Shown here piece by piece: positions 1 through 9,694 of a stretch of 64,000 bases of DNA. Source of the stretch: Aquibium microcysteis (GTDB taxonomy: Bacteria > Pseudomonadota > Alphaproteobacteria > Rhizobiales > Rhizobiaceae); NCBI RefSeq assembly GCF_014495845.1, contig NZ_CP061080.1, positions 2,407,001 to 2,471,000 of the forward strand, in the 5' to 3' direction. The notes under the pieces were generated by a model. It was not told where the DNA came from. It searched no databases and saw only the letters and a list, made by a program, of their open reading frames with translations. The stretch's first letter is position 1; each line of letters opens with the position of its first letter. A program made the position numbers and the translations under genes.

Positions 1-529
1 CGTCCAGCATGTAGACGCCGCAGTCGGCGAGCTTGGCGATCATCTCCGGATTGAAGACGACGTCCCAGCTGTCGATCTTCTCGATCCCGAGCGCGTCCTG
101 CACCTTGTTGACGTTGTAGCCGATGCCCGTGGTGCCCCACATGTAGTTGATCGAGTACTCGTTGCCGGGATCGTACTTGGCCGTCCGTTCCGACACCACG
201 TCCCACATGTTGGAGAGGTTCGGCAACTTGGACTTGTCGAGCTTCTGGAAGACGCCGGCCTGGATCTGCCTGGCGAGGAAGGTGCCCGTCGGCACGACGA
301 CGTCGTAGCCGGTGCCGCCGGCGAGCAGCTTCGTCTCCAGGATCTCGTTCGAATCGAAGACGTCGTAGACGACCTTGATGCCGGTTTCCTTCGTGAAATC
401 TTCCAGGATCGTATCGTCGATGTAATCGGACCAGTTGTAGACGTTGACGGTCCGGTCCTGCGCCGATGCCCCGGACGAGACGAGCGCGGCAAGAGCCGTC
501 GCCGCCAGAAGATGTGTCTTTCGCTTCAT
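1..529 (-). CDS. potF: Polyamine (putrescine-type) ABC transporter periplasmic binding protein, PotF family, 3' part missing
   Basis: Only the first 176 codons are present; the gene runs off the left edge. The start is the ATG at 529, preceded by a strong GAGGAG ribosome site. The product opens with a Sec signal peptide ([16 protein letters not shown], cleavage near ASAQD). The mature N-terminus carries the PotD/PotF pattern [18 protein letters not shown], then [11 protein letters not shown], and later the [12 protein letters not shown] stretch, which belongs to the ligand-binding region of this family. By family knowledge it binds putrescine or a related polyamine in the periplasm and delivers it to an ABC permease, expected further left. 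It lies downstream of a PuuA-type synthetase on the same strand, so uptake and the first catabolic step are probably linked. Exact ligand preference cannot be read from this fragment. Confidence 0.93.
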   Translation of the reverse strand, partial: MKRKTHLLAATALAALVSSGASAQDRTVNVYNWSDYIDDTILEDFTKETGIKVVYDVFDSNEILETKLLAGGTGYDVVVPTGTFLARQIQAGVFQKLDKSKLPNLSNMWDVVSERTAKYDPGNEYSINYMWGTTGIGYNVNKVQDALGIEKIDSWDVVFNPEMIAKLADCGVYMLD

Positions 530-609
530 CGCGATTTCTCCTCTTGTTATGCCCCGTTTCCCGGCTCGCGCGAGTGATGCAACGCGGCCAGGTTTCAGTC
601 CTTTGAGAC

Positions 610-643
610 TATTGGCGTTTTCGCACTGCGACAAGCGCCAATT
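610..643 (-). promoter_or_regulatory. Intercistronic hairpin between puuA and potF
   Basis: An imperfect inverted repeat, TTGGCG-TTTTCGCA against TGCGACAAGCGCCAA with a one-base loop, begins about 14 nt past the puuA stop on the minus strand. No U-tract follows, so it looks more like an attenuating or RNA-stabilising hairpin than a full intrinsic terminator. The role is inferred. Confidence 0.45.
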
Positions 644-655
644 TCCCGTCATCCC

Positions 656-2209
656 TCAAAGGTAGGTTGTCCGCTCCAGAGGCGTGATCTCGCCCCAGAA
701 GGCGACGATCTCGGCTCTCTTCAGATCCCGGTAGACCTTGGAGAGCAGAGGACCGAGCGCCCGGTCGACGAAAGTGCCCTTCGCCATCAACTGCAGCGCG
801 TCGTCCATGTCGTCGGGAAGCGACAGTCCCTCCTCGTCGTAGGCGTTGCCCTGGATCGGCGGCGGCGGGACGAGTTCGCCCTCGATCCCCTCGACCATGC
901 CCTGGATCAGCGCCGCCATCACCAGATAGGGATTGGCGTCGGCGCCCGCGATACGGTGCTCGACCCGACGGTTGGCATCGTTGGAAACCGGGATGCGCAG
1001 CGCAACCGAACGGTTGTTCTCGGCCCAGACCGCGCGCGTCGGCGCATAGGAGCCCGGGGTGATGCGGCGGAATCCGTTCCAGGTGTTGATGAAGAGCAGC
1101 AGCGATTCCGGCATCGTCTGGAGCAGCCCCGCCACCGCCGCCTCGAGCGTCCGGCGTCCGTCCGGGCCGCCGAAGACGTTCCTGCCCGCGGCATCGAGCA
1201 TGGACGCATGGACATGCATGCCGTTGCCCGCATATTCGAGGAACGGCTTGGCCATGAAGGTCGCCTGCAGACCGTGCGCCCGCGCGCAGCCCATGACGAT
1301 GCGCCGCAGCATGATGACGTCGTCGGCTGCCCGCAGAGGATCGTTGCGGTGCTTCAGATTGACCTCGAACTGGCCGGGCGCCGCCTCCTTGATGATGGTG
1401 TCGATCGGCAGCTTCTGGGCATCGGCGGCGTCGCGGATCATGTCGAACAGCGCCGCATGCTCGGCGAGGTCGTCGAGCCCGTACATGCGCAGCCGGTCGG
1501 GACCCGCCGCCGCACCGACCGGGCCCGGCATCCCGTCGCTCCACTCGAGCTCCGGGTCGAGCAGATAGAATTCCAGTTCGAAGGCGACCACCGGGAAGAA
1601 GCCCTTCGCGTTGACCTCCGCCACCTTCTTCTTCAGCACCTGGCGCGGATCGGCCATGAAGGGCTCGCCCTCCGGTGAAAACGTCTGCAGCAAGACCTGC
1701 GCGGTACGGCGCTTGGCCCAGGGCACCATCGACAGCGACCCGCGTGTGGCGCGGCAGTAGCCGTCCATGTCCCCGGTTTCGATGTGCAGCCCCGTCTCGC
1801 TCACCTCCCGGCCCCAGACATCGAGCCCGTGCAGCGACATCGGGAAGTTGACACCTTCCTGGAAGGCCTTCTTCAGCGCATCGCCCGGCGCCCATTTGCC
1901 GCGCAGGACGCCGTTGGGATCGACCATGAGGAACTCGACCGCCTCGATGTCGGGATGTCTCTCGACGAAGGATCGATACTCCGCCTCGTGGTCTGGGGAG
2001 ATGAAGCGGGAACTCTCGTCATTGGCGGGAAGGAGCGCTTCGGCGGTCGCGGAGAGCGAGGCGGCAGCGAGCGATGATCCGTTCTTTGTGCCGGCGAGCA
2101 AGGCGCCGGGTTCCGAGAGGGGCAAGATGAGCCTGTCTGGTTGTTGCCGATGACGACAGGCTGCCCCGGCCGTCACAATTCTGTCAATGGGGCGCGAACG
2201 CGCAACCAC
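656..2209 (-). CDS. puuA: Glutamine synthetase family protein, gamma-glutamylputrescine synthetase (PuuA) type
   Basis: ATP-dependent ligase of the GS type III/PuuA branch, expected to join glutamate to putrescine or a similar amine in the cytosol. The beta-Grasp part begins around EAVEFLMVDPNGVLRGKW. Catalytic landmarks follow: the metal-binding Glu in FELEFYLLD, a GMHVHASM box (GxHxHxS), NGFRRITPGSYAPTRAVW, NNRSVALRIP and ADANPYLVMAAL. The open reading frame gives 517 aa, longer than the usual 450-470. The first 60 or so residues (arginine- and serine-rich) have no homology that I recognise, so the true start is probably downstream at a non-ATG codon; the next in-frame ATG lies inside the fold. 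It is followed on the same strand by potF. A second paralogue lies at 10858-12291. Function by family is firm; the amine substrate is inferred. Confidence 0.85.
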   Translation of the reverse strand: MVARSRPIDRIVTAGAACRHRQQPDRLILPLSEPGALLAGTKNGSSLAAASLSATAEALLPANDESSRFISPDHEAEYRSFVERHPDIEAVEFLMVDPNGVLRGKWAPGDALKKAFQEGVNFPMSLHGLDVWGREVSETGLHIETGDMDGYCRATRGSLSMVPWAKRRTAQVLLQTFSPEGEPFMADPRQVLKKKVAEVNAKGFFPVVAFELEFYLLDPELEWSDGMPGPVGAAAGPDRLRMYGLDDLAEHAALFDMIRDAADAQKLPIDTIIKEAAPGQFEVNLKHRNDPLRAADDVIMLRRIVMGCARAHGLQATFMAKPFLEYAGNGMHVHASMLDAAGRNVFGGPDGRRTLEAAVAGLLQTMPESLLLFINTWNGFRRITPGSYAPTRAVWAENNRSVALRIPVSNDANRRVEHRIAGADANPYLVMAALIQGMVEGIEGELVPPPPIQGNAYDEEGLSLPDDMDDALQLMAKGTFVDRALGPLLSKVYRDLKRAEIVAFWGEITPLERTTYL

Positions 2210-2245
2210 GGGCGCGCCATCGCCTGGTGCGCGGATCGGACGGGG

Positions 2246-3196
2246 TCAGTCGGGCAGCGGCAGGCCGGTGGTGCCGGGGCGCTGCGGCCGCATCTGGCGC
2301 CGGAACTCCAGCCCGATGTGGACGAGCAGCGCGGCGAAGACGATCGATCCGCCGATCAGCGTCCGCTGCGAGGGAACCTCGCCGTGAACCAGCCAGACCC
2401 AGACCGGGCCGAGCAGCGTCTCGAACGTGGCGAGCAGCGCGGCATAGGCCGCCGGGATCAGCCGCGCGCCGGTTGAGAACAGCGCCAGCCCGAGACCGAG
2501 ATTGACCGCGCCGAAGGCGAAGAGGAAGCCCATGTCGACGGCCGAGACGGCGAGCGTGGCGGCCTGCGTCAGCGCGAAGGCGCCCGCCATCAGGGTGCCG
2601 AGACAGACGGCCGGCGTCATGCGCACGTCGGCGAAGCGGCGCGTCAGCACCGTGGCGAGCGAGAACACCACGACGATCAGCAGCGCCAGCCCGTCGCCGA
2701 CCGGCGAGACGTTGCCGTCGAGCGAATCCGACACCATCACCGCCACGCCCGCGATGACGACCACGATGGCCACCCAGGTGGCGAGGGAGATGCGCTCGCG
2801 GAAGAACAGGAAGGCGAGCAGGGCCGCGATCAGCGGCGCCCCCGCCTGCATCAGGAGGATGTTGGCGACCGTCGTGTAGGAAAGCGCCACGACGAAGGCC
2901 GTGGAGGCCGTGGCGAAGCAGGCCGCGACGACCAGTCCCGGCAGGCCCATGGCGCGGAACAGCCCGAGCATGCCGCGCAGCCCGTCGCGCCACAGCATGA
3001 AGCCCAGAAGGAAGGCAGCGGCCCAGGCGGAGCGCCAGAAGACGTTCGTCCAGGCATCGTTCTCGCCCAGGAAACGGCCGATCGTGCCGCCGAGGCTCCA
3101 GGCGAGGGCCGCCAGGAAGACGAGCAGGAACCCGATGCGCTCCTCGTTCGCCGGTGCGGCGAAGGCAGGCGGAGGAGACGCCTGGCTGCTGGACAT
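2246..3196 (-). CDS. DMT superfamily transporter with two EamA domains
   Basis: A 316-residue inner-membrane protein with about ten hydrophobic segments arranged as two EamA repeats, matching the normal family size. The first repeat starts at GFLLVFLAALAWSLGGTIGR, where the SxG motif typical of EamA helix 1 is visible. The second starts near PVGDGLALLIVVVFSLATV. A proline/arginine tail (FRRQMRPQRPG) closes the protein. The ATG at 3196 is chosen because GGGAG stands in front of it; an upstream ATG at 3241 would add a hydrophilic arginine-rich piece not expected in the family. Members export amino acids, purines or other metabolites; the substrate here is unknown. It lies just upstream of puuA on the same strand, 37 nt away at closest, so export of an amine-related metabolite is possible but unproven. 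Confidence 0.88.
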   Translation of the reverse strand: MSSSQASPPPAFAAPANEERIGFLLVFLAALAWSLGGTIGRFLGENDAWTNVFWRSAWAAAFLLGFMLWRDGLRGMLGLFRAMGLPGLVVAACFATASTAFVVALSYTTVANILLMQAGAPLIAALLAFLFFRERISLATWVAIVVVIAGVAVMVSDSLDGNVSPVGDGLALLIVVVFSLATVLTRRFADVRMTPAVCLGTLMAGAFALTQAATLAVSAVDMGFLFAFGAVNLGLGLALFSTGARLIPAAYAALLATFETLLGPVWVWLVHGEVPSQRTLIGGSIVFAALLVHIGLEFRRQMRPQRPGTTGLPLPD

Positions 3197-3447
3197 GGTC
3201 TTGCTCCCGGCGAGGCCTCCCGCCTCGATACGCCGTCGCATCCGCTAGCGGCAAACGGCGGCGCAGGCCTGATCCAGCCCCGTCTTGTCGTTGGATCACG
3301 TCCGGTCGGGACGCCCCGTGCCGCGACCCGCCCGTCGCCCCGTCCCTCAGGCGCCTTGGCTGTCGTCAAGCCTTCGGATTTGGTCTACACCGCGCCGGCG
3401 CGAAGGCATGGATGCGATGGAACGCGCGCAGACAGCGGAGGATGACG

Positions 3448-4425
3448 ATGAAAGCAGCCTGGTACGAACGCAACGGCGCCGCGCGCGACGTGCTGACCGT
3501 GGGCGACATGCCGCTGCCGGAGCCCGGCGCAGGCGAAGTCCGGGTCCGTCTGCACGTGTCGGGCGTCAATCCGTCGGACGTGAAGTCGCGGCGCGGCCGC
3601 CCTCCGGTGTTTCCGCGCGTCGTGCCGCATTCGGACGGCGCGGGCGTGATCGACGCGATCGGCGAAGGCGTCGCGCCCGGCCGCCTCGGCGAGCGCGTCT
3701 GGGTCTGGAACGGCCAGTGGAAGCGGCCGATGGGGACGGCGGCCGAGGCGATCGTGCTGCCGCAGGCGCAGGCCGTGCGCCTGCCCGACACCACCGACTT
3801 CGCCGCCGGCGCTTGCTTCGGCATCCCGGCGCTGACCGCCCTGCACGGCGTGCGGCTCGCCGAGGCCGCACCGGGCAGGACGATCCTGATCACCGGAGCT
3901 GCGGCGGCGGTCGGCCACTACGCCACGCAGATCGCGACGGCACGCGGCGCCCGCGTCATCGGCACGGCCTCGGCTCGCCGCGCCGACCACGCTCGCGCGG
4001 CGGGTGCGGCGGAGATCATCGACTACAAGACGGAGAACATCGCCGAACGCGTGAAGGCGCTGACCGGCGGCAAGGGCGTCGACGCCATCCTCGACATGGA
4101 CCTTTCGACCACGGCCCCGCTGCTGCCGCAGGGCGTGCTCGCGCCATACGGCAGGCTGGTCTGCTACGGTTCCAACGTGCCGGCCGACATTCCGGTCTCG
4201 TTCACGGCGATGCTGTGGGGATCGCTGACGCTGCAGCTCTACCTGGTCTACGAACTGCGGCAGCAGGAACGGGAGGCGGCCATTGCCGAGCTGACGGCGA
4301 TGCTGGAAGCGGGAACGCTGAAGCACAGCATCGGCGCCCGCTACCCGCTCGAGGACATCGCGGCCGCGCACGAGGCGGTGGAGAACGGCGACGTCGTGGG
4401 GAACGTGGTGCTGGACATAGGCTGA
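3448..4425 (+). CDS. Zinc-independent quinone oxidoreductase (NADPH:quinone reductase-like MDR family)
   Basis: A 325-residue medium-chain dehydrogenase/reductase. The GroES-like N-terminal domain contains the family signature VSGVNPSDVKSRRG, and the Rossmann domain opens at ILITGAAAAVGHYATQIA, giving the AxxGxxG-type NADPH loop. The paired cysteines that bind structural zinc in alcohol dehydrogenases are absent, which fits the zeta-crystallin/QOR branch. Reaction by family: NADPH-dependent one- or two-electron reduction of quinones or reactive enones in the cytosol. The ATG at 3448 is preferred to that at 3442 because GGAGG ends 6 nt before it. The gene diverges from the EamA transporter and is followed by a long gap. 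The substrate cannot be deduced. Confidence 0.87.
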   Translation: MKAAWYERNGAARDVLTVGDMPLPEPGAGEVRVRLHVSGVNPSDVKSRRGRPPVFPRVVPHSDGAGVIDAIGEGVAPGRLGERVWVWNGQWKRPMGTAAEAIVLPQAQAVRLPDTTDFAAGACFGIPALTALHGVRLAEAAPGRTILITGAAAAVGHYATQIATARGARVIGTASARRADHARAAGAAEIIDYKTENIAERVKALTGGKGVDAILDMDLSTTAPLLPQGVLAPYGRLVCYGSNVPADIPVSFTAMLWGSLTLQLYLVYELRQQEREAAIAELTAMLEAGTLKHSIGARYPLEDIAAAHEAVENGDVVGNVVLDIG

Positions 4426-4956
4426 GACGGCGCCGAAGCCGCCTCCCCGCCGCTGCGGAAGCGGCTTTGGTTCGGCCGTCGCATGGCGTGCCGCCGCGAT
4501 GCCGCGGAGCCTCTGCGTCCTGCGCGGACGTCGCGCAGGACGGAGCCGCGGTCCCGAGCACCCGGCCTTTCGAGTTTCCGCCGTCCGGTTCCCGCGGTGA
4601 TCATGACGCCGACGGAGACGATGGTGCGGCAGCGAAGGGGGGCACGTCGACCGCCGCCGCTTCCGCGCGATGCCGGGTCCAAGACCGGCGTCCGTCGATT
4701 CATCCGGCCTGCGCCTTGTTTGGACCGCGATTGAAGCGCATATTAGTGTCGTCGAGATACGGTGCCCATCGACAGCGGGGCCTGCCCGTCGCGACCTTCT
4801 TTACGACCGTGACCGTATTCCGCTGAGCGGGCCCGGCAACCTGCCGCCTTTCGACCCAGGATCGTCCGTCTTTCGACTGCGGCTTGCCGCGGCCGGCAGT
4901 CGTCGCGGTCTGGCTCGGGCGGAGCGATGGCGATGAGCCCTCGCGGGACCGGACAC
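4426..4956. other. Non-coding gap between quinone oxidoreductase and small-gene cluster
   Basis: No reading frame here has codon use or homology that convinces me; frames of 80-120 codons exist on both strands but are arginine/proline-rich, as expected for shadows in GC-rich DNA. The stretch around 4735-4830 is less GC-rich and could hold the promoter for the downstream small genes. No clear -35/-10 pair or terminator was found. Confidence 0.5.
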
Positions 4957-5214
4957 ATGACCACGCGCACCACCCGATCCACCGTCCGTTTTTCATCCCC
5001 CGTGCAACTGCCCGGCCTGGACGGGCCGCTGCCTGCCGGAGACTACCTCGTCGACCACGACGAAGAGACGATCGACGACCTGTCCCGGATCGCGTGGCGC
5101 CGAACCGGCGCCTTCATCCACCTTCCCGCGATCGGATCCGGGTCGCTGACCCGGCAGATGCTGCCCATTGCCCCTGCGGACCTGGAAGCCGCGATCGAAA
5201 AGGACCGAACATGA
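4957..5214 (+). CDS. Small conserved hypothetical protein
   Basis: An 85-residue soluble protein. I recognise the pattern from Rhizobiales hypotheticals: T-R-T-V-x-F near the start, then LPGLDGPLPAGDYLVDHDEE, then an IHLPAI segment and an alternating acidic tail ending near IAPADLEAAIEKD. No catalytic motif, signal peptide or membrane segment is visible. The ATG at 4957 is chosen because TTRTTRSTVRF matches how relatives begin; in-frame ATGs at 4927 and 4933 could add 8-10 residues, and 4933 has a well spaced GGAG. Its stop codon overlaps the next ATG (ATGA at 5211-5214), so the two are translationally coupled. Function unknown. Confidence 0.7.
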   Translation: MTTRTTRSTVRFSSPVQLPGLDGPLPAGDYLVDHDEETIDDLSRIAWRRTGAFIHLPAIGSGSLTRQMLPIAPADLEAAIEKDRT

Positions 5215-5513
5215 CCGTCTCCCCCCTGAAGGTCGGCACACGCGAGGCGCCGACGGCGCGCCGCGAAGCTGCCACCCATCGCTTCGCCGTCGGACAGGCC
5301 GTCCGGTTCAAGGGAGGATATGGCCTCAAGGCCGATTCGACCGAGATCTACCACGTCACCCGCACGCTGCCGCCGCAGGGAAACTCGCCGCAATATCGCA
5401 TCCGCAACGACGAGGAGCGGCATGAGCGGGTGACGTCGCAGGAAGATTTGGAAAGCATCCCGTCGTCGCCGGACCAGGAATCGCTCATCGAGCGGACCTT
5501 CGGGCGCGGGTGA
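5211..5513 (+). CDS. Small conserved hypothetical protein
   Basis: A 100-residue soluble protein, coupled to the previous gene by an ATGA overlap. After a short charged leader it contains FAVGQAVRFKGGYGLKADS and IYHVTRTLPPQGNSPQYRIR, then NDEERHERVTSQEDLESI. The glycine-flanked beta pattern looks like a small SH3-type barrel, and such short proteins recur as hypotheticals in Bradyrhizobium- and Mesorhizobium-like genomes. No active-site residues can be named. It lies 51 nt before the DUF1488 gene, probably in one transcript. Function unknown. Confidence 0.7.
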   Translation: MTVSPLKVGTREAPTARREAATHRFAVGQAVRFKGGYGLKADSTEIYHVTRTLPPQGNSPQYRIRNDEERHERVTSQEDLESIPSSPDQESLIERTFGRG

Positions 5514-5564
5514 GGATGCCCTCGTGGAGCCCGACCGGCCGTCTTCGTCGAGGAGAATGAGCCC

Positions 5565-5840
5565 ATGAGCCTCGAATTTCCGAACCGGAGCCGCAGCTTC
5601 GACGACGCGCGCAGGGCCGTGCGCTTCAGCGGCTATGACGGCATGTTCGAGGTGCGCTTCTTCGTGGAGGCGGATGCGCTGTCGCTGCGGAACGTTTCGC
5701 CGGCCGGCGACGTTGATCTTGAAGACACATGCCTTGCCGCCTTCGACGCGCAGCGTCCATCCATCCAGGACGTCGCCCGTTCGATCTGCGCCAGCACCCG
5801 ACGGGTCAGCTACACGCTCACGTCCGCCGATCTTCGATAG
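5565..5840 (+). CDS. DUF1488 domain protein
   Basis: A 91-residue protein that is essentially one DUF1488 domain. The marks are LEFPNRSRSFDDARRAVRF, SGYDGMFEVRFFVEADAL, and a C-terminal helical stretch with DVARSICASTRR. DUF1488 proteins are short soluble alphaproteobacterial proteins without assigned activity. The start ATG has a GAGGAG site 6-8 nt upstream. It is the third gene of the small cluster and is followed 10 nt later by the transglutaminase-like gene. Confidence 0.78.
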   Translation: MSLEFPNRSRSFDDARRAVRFSGYDGMFEVRFFVEADALSLRNVSPAGDVDLEDTCLAAFDAQRPSIQDVARSICASTRRVSYTLTSADLR

Positions 5841-5850
5841 GACACGCCGC

Positions 5851-6681
5851 TTGTACATTCGCTATGGCTACGAGATCACCGTGACGTGCCCGCAACCGAC
5901 GGCGCTCGTGTGCCTGCTGTCGCTGCATGACGATCGGGCCGCCGACATCCGCGTTCCCGAATCCACGTTCACCATGCCGGACGTGCCCACGAGCACCTAT
6001 CGCGATCTGTTCGGCAACCGCTGCCTCAGGCTCGTGGCCCCCGTTGGCGACCTGACGATCTGGGGAGACGCCACGATCGAGGACACCGGCCTGCCGGACC
6101 CGATCCTTCCGTCGGCGCGCGAGCACCCGGTGCCGGACCTGCCCGACGATTGCCTCGTGTTCCTGATGGGCAGCCGCTATTGCGAGACCGACCGGCTCAG
6201 CCAGACCGCGTGGGACCTTTTCGGCAACGTCACCTCCGGCTGGACCCGCGTTCAGGCGATCTGCGACTTCGTGCACGGCCACATCCGCTTCGACTACATG
6301 CAGGCACGCTCGACGAGAACCGCTTTCGAGGCGTATCACGAGCGCGTGGGCGTCTGCCGCGACTTCGCCCATCTCGCGGTGGCATTCTGCCGCTGCCTCA
6401 ACATCCCCGCCCGCTACGTCAACGGGCATCTCGGCGACATCGGCGTTCCGGTGGTGGATCCCATGGACTTCAGTGCCTGGATCGAGGTTTTCCTGGAAGG
6501 CGAATGGCACGCTTTCGATCCCCGCAACAACATCCCGCGCATTGGCCGGATCGTCGTGGCGCGCGGCCGCGATGCCGCGGACATCCCGCTGATCAACTCC
6601 TTCGGGCCCCATGTCCTGAAGGGCTTCCGGGTCTGGACCTATGAGGTGGACGCGCCTGGCGGGGTGCAGGCGACGGCCTGA
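5851..6681 (+). CDS. Transglutaminase-like cysteine peptidase family protein
   Basis: A 276-residue protein beginning at a TTG codon (LYIRYGYEITV), 10 nt after the DUF1488 stop. The N-terminal part resembles the beta domain that precedes transglutaminase-like cores in rhizobial homologues. The core carries the catalytic cysteine in GVCRDFAHLAVAFCR, then NIPARYVNGHLGDIG, a candidate catalytic His/Asp region in FSAWIEVFLEGEWHAFDPRN, and IGRIVVARGRDAADIP. No signal peptide is seen, so it should act in the cytosol. The fold supports thiol-based hydrolysis or transfer of amides or peptides; the substrate is unknown. It is the last and largest gene of the 4957-6681 cluster. The TTG start is supported by alignment of the opening residues to known relatives rather than by a strong ribosome site. 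Confidence 0.85.
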   Translation: MYIRYGYEITVTCPQPTALVCLLSLHDDRAADIRVPESTFTMPDVPTSTYRDLFGNRCLRLVAPVGDLTIWGDATIEDTGLPDPILPSAREHPVPDLPDDCLVFLMGSRYCETDRLSQTAWDLFGNVTSGWTRVQAICDFVHGHIRFDYMQARSTRTAFEAYHERVGVCRDFAHLAVAFCRCLNIPARYVNGHLGDIGVPVVDPMDFSAWIEVFLEGEWHAFDPRNNIPRIGRIVVARGRDAADIPLINSFGPHVLKGFRVWTYEVDAPGGVQATA

Positions 6682-6708
6682 GGGCGGACGTCGTCGAACG
6701 CGCGCCTC

Positions 6709-8151
6709 TCACCGGAAGTCGAAAGCGCTGAGCCCCGTCACCATCTCGTCGAGCCCCAGCGGGCGCGTCACCGGCGGCTCGGCACGGGCGAGGCAGCCGG
6801 AGCGCTCGCACAGGCGGCAGGCCGGCCCGACGGGCGTGGCCGGCACGCTGCCCCTGGCCATGCCCGGCGCCCCGCCGGGGAGCGCTGCCGAATAGACGAT
6901 CTCGTCGCGGAACCCGATGTCGCAGCCGATCAGGAGCGCGGTGCGGCGCGGCCGCTCCGAGAACGCGCCCTGCGGCCCCTCCAGCGTGCGGGCAATGGTG
7001 AGGAACTCGGCACCGTCCGGCATTTCGACCGCTTCGACCAGGATCTGGCCGGGCTGCATGAAGGCGGCATGGACCGGCAGCTTGGGGCAGCCGCCGCCGA
7101 ACCGGCTGTGCGGGAACCCCTGCGCCCCGGCCTTCCGGAACCGGTTGCCGGCATTGTCGACCTCCAGCATGAAGAAGGGCACGCCGGACGCCCCCTGCCG
7201 CTGCAGCGTCGTCAGGCGGTTGGCCGCATGTTCGAAGGAGACGCCGAAGCGCGACTTGAGCACGTCGACGTCGTAGCGCGCCCGCAGGGCCGCCGTCTGG
7301 AAGGCGGCATAGGGCATCATCAGCGCATGGGCGGCATAGCGGCCGAGTTCGAAGCGGGCGAGACGGCGGGCTTCGTCGGACGACAGTTTCAGCGACTGGA
7401 TCTCGCCCGCCACCGCCACCGTCATGCGGATCAGGCAGGCCTCCATCGCGATCTCGCGCAGCTGGTCGAAGGGCGACAGCCGCTCGGAGAGGAACAGGCG
7501 CTGCGAATGGCGGTCGTAGCGGCGGCGCCAGTTGGGCATGGTGGCGACCGGCAGCACGCGCACGACGATGCCGTATTCGCGCTTCAGCCACGCCTTCAGC
7601 GCGCCGGAAAGGTCCTCGCCGGGATCGAGCAGCGCGTGGAAGGCTTCCACCTCCTCCTCGATGGTGGCGAAGTGGTTCGCGCGCCGCTCGAAGACCTCGT
7701 GCACCTCGTCGATCGGCAGCCGCGCCGAGGACAGCGCGGTCGCGCGCCCCTCGCGCGCCAGCATGTCGGTCAGATCCGACAGGCGCCCGGCCTGTTCGCG
7801 ATAGGCGCGGAAGAGCTTGACGATCGCGGCGGCGGCATTGGGCGCCGACTCGGCCAGTTCGAGCATCTCCTGATCGCCCGGAAGCTCCCCGGCGAGCAGC
7901 GGATCGGCGAAGACCTCCTTCAGCGCGGCGATCGAGCCGCCCGCCTCGCCCTGCAGATCCTCGGGATCGACCTTGTAGACGGCGGACAGCTTGAGGATGA
8001 GCTGCACCGTGAGCGGTCGCTGGTTGCGCTCGATCAGGTTGAGATAGGACGGCGAGATGCCGAGCCCCTCGGCCATCGCCGTCTGGGTGAGCCCCCTGGC
8101 GTTGCGGATGCGCCGGATGCGCGGTCCCGCGAAGATCTTCTGCTCGGCCAA
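6709..8151 (-). CDS. ScfR/RamB-type XRE regulator with IrrE-like and DUF2083 domains
   Basis: A 480-residue cytosolic transcription factor, the normal length for short-chain fatty-acyl-CoA regulators. An XRE helix-turn-helix occupies about residues 9-62 (RGLTQTAMAEGLGISPSYLN). A middle part has IrrE-like character (ARFELGRYAAHALMMPYAAF), where the metallopeptidase HExxH is not evident. A C-terminal DUF2083-type region has conserved cysteines (PTFGCP-like, here GGGCPKLPVHAAF, and CRLCERSGCLAR). Start is TTG at 8151 with GAGGCA in front. Relatives such as RamB and PccR sense acyl-CoA status and control acetate, propionate or glyoxylate-cycle genes. Its divergence from aceA, with TTTACA repeats in the shared region, suggests it controls aceA and itself. 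Confidence 0.9.
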   Translation of the reverse strand: MAEQKIFAGPRIRRIRNARGLTQTAMAEGLGISPSYLNLIERNQRPLTVQLILKLSAVYKVDPEDLQGEAGGSIAALKEVFADPLLAGELPGDQEMLELAESAPNAAAAIVKLFRAYREQAGRLSDLTDMLAREGRATALSSARLPIDEVHEVFERRANHFATIEEEVEAFHALLDPGEDLSGALKAWLKREYGIVVRVLPVATMPNWRRRYDRHSQRLFLSERLSPFDQLREIAMEACLIRMTVAVAGEIQSLKLSSDEARRLARFELGRYAAHALMMPYAAFQTAALRARYDVDVLKSRFGVSFEHAANRLTTLQRQGASGVPFFMLEVDNAGNRFRKAGAQGFPHSRFGGGCPKLPVHAAFMQPGQILVEAVEMPDGAEFLTIARTLEGPQGAFSERPRRTALLIGCDIGFRDEIVYSAALPGGAPGMARGSVPATPVGPACRLCERSGCLARAEPPVTRPLGLDEMVTGLSAFDFR

Positions 8152-8165
8152 CCGCTTGCCTCGTC

Positions 8166-8324
8166 TTTACAAGATTGACAGATTTACAGGAGCCCCCTGT
8201 CAATCGCAAGACAGCTTCACCCGAATTTTCTGAACGAAAAGCGGTATTTCCTCGTTCTCTTCGGCAGCGCAATGTAAATCCGGTCGCATCGACGACGGCA
8301 CAGACAGCGCCGCCAGATTTACAA
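8166..8324. promoter_or_regulatory. Shared scfR-aceA control region with TTTACA repeats and a dyad
   Basis: Four TTTACA hexamers occur in 160 bp: plus orientation at 8166, 8183 and 8318, reverse at 8273-8278. The 10-mer CAGATTTACA is repeated exactly at 8179 and 8314. A perfect 9-bp inverted repeat, GATTGACAG (8173-8181) and CTGTCAATC (8197-8205), lies next to the regulator's start. ScfR relatives bind TTTGCAA-like repeats, so these are good operator candidates for the neighbouring regulator. Confidence 0.6.
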
Positions 8325-8344
8325 CTTCGGCTTCGGAGACGGCC

Positions 8345-9634
<1,290 letters not shown>

Positions 9635-9694
9635 GCCGCGCGCACCCGTCATCGAGGAAACGCCCGCAGGGCAGAAGAAGGACAGGAGGACGAA

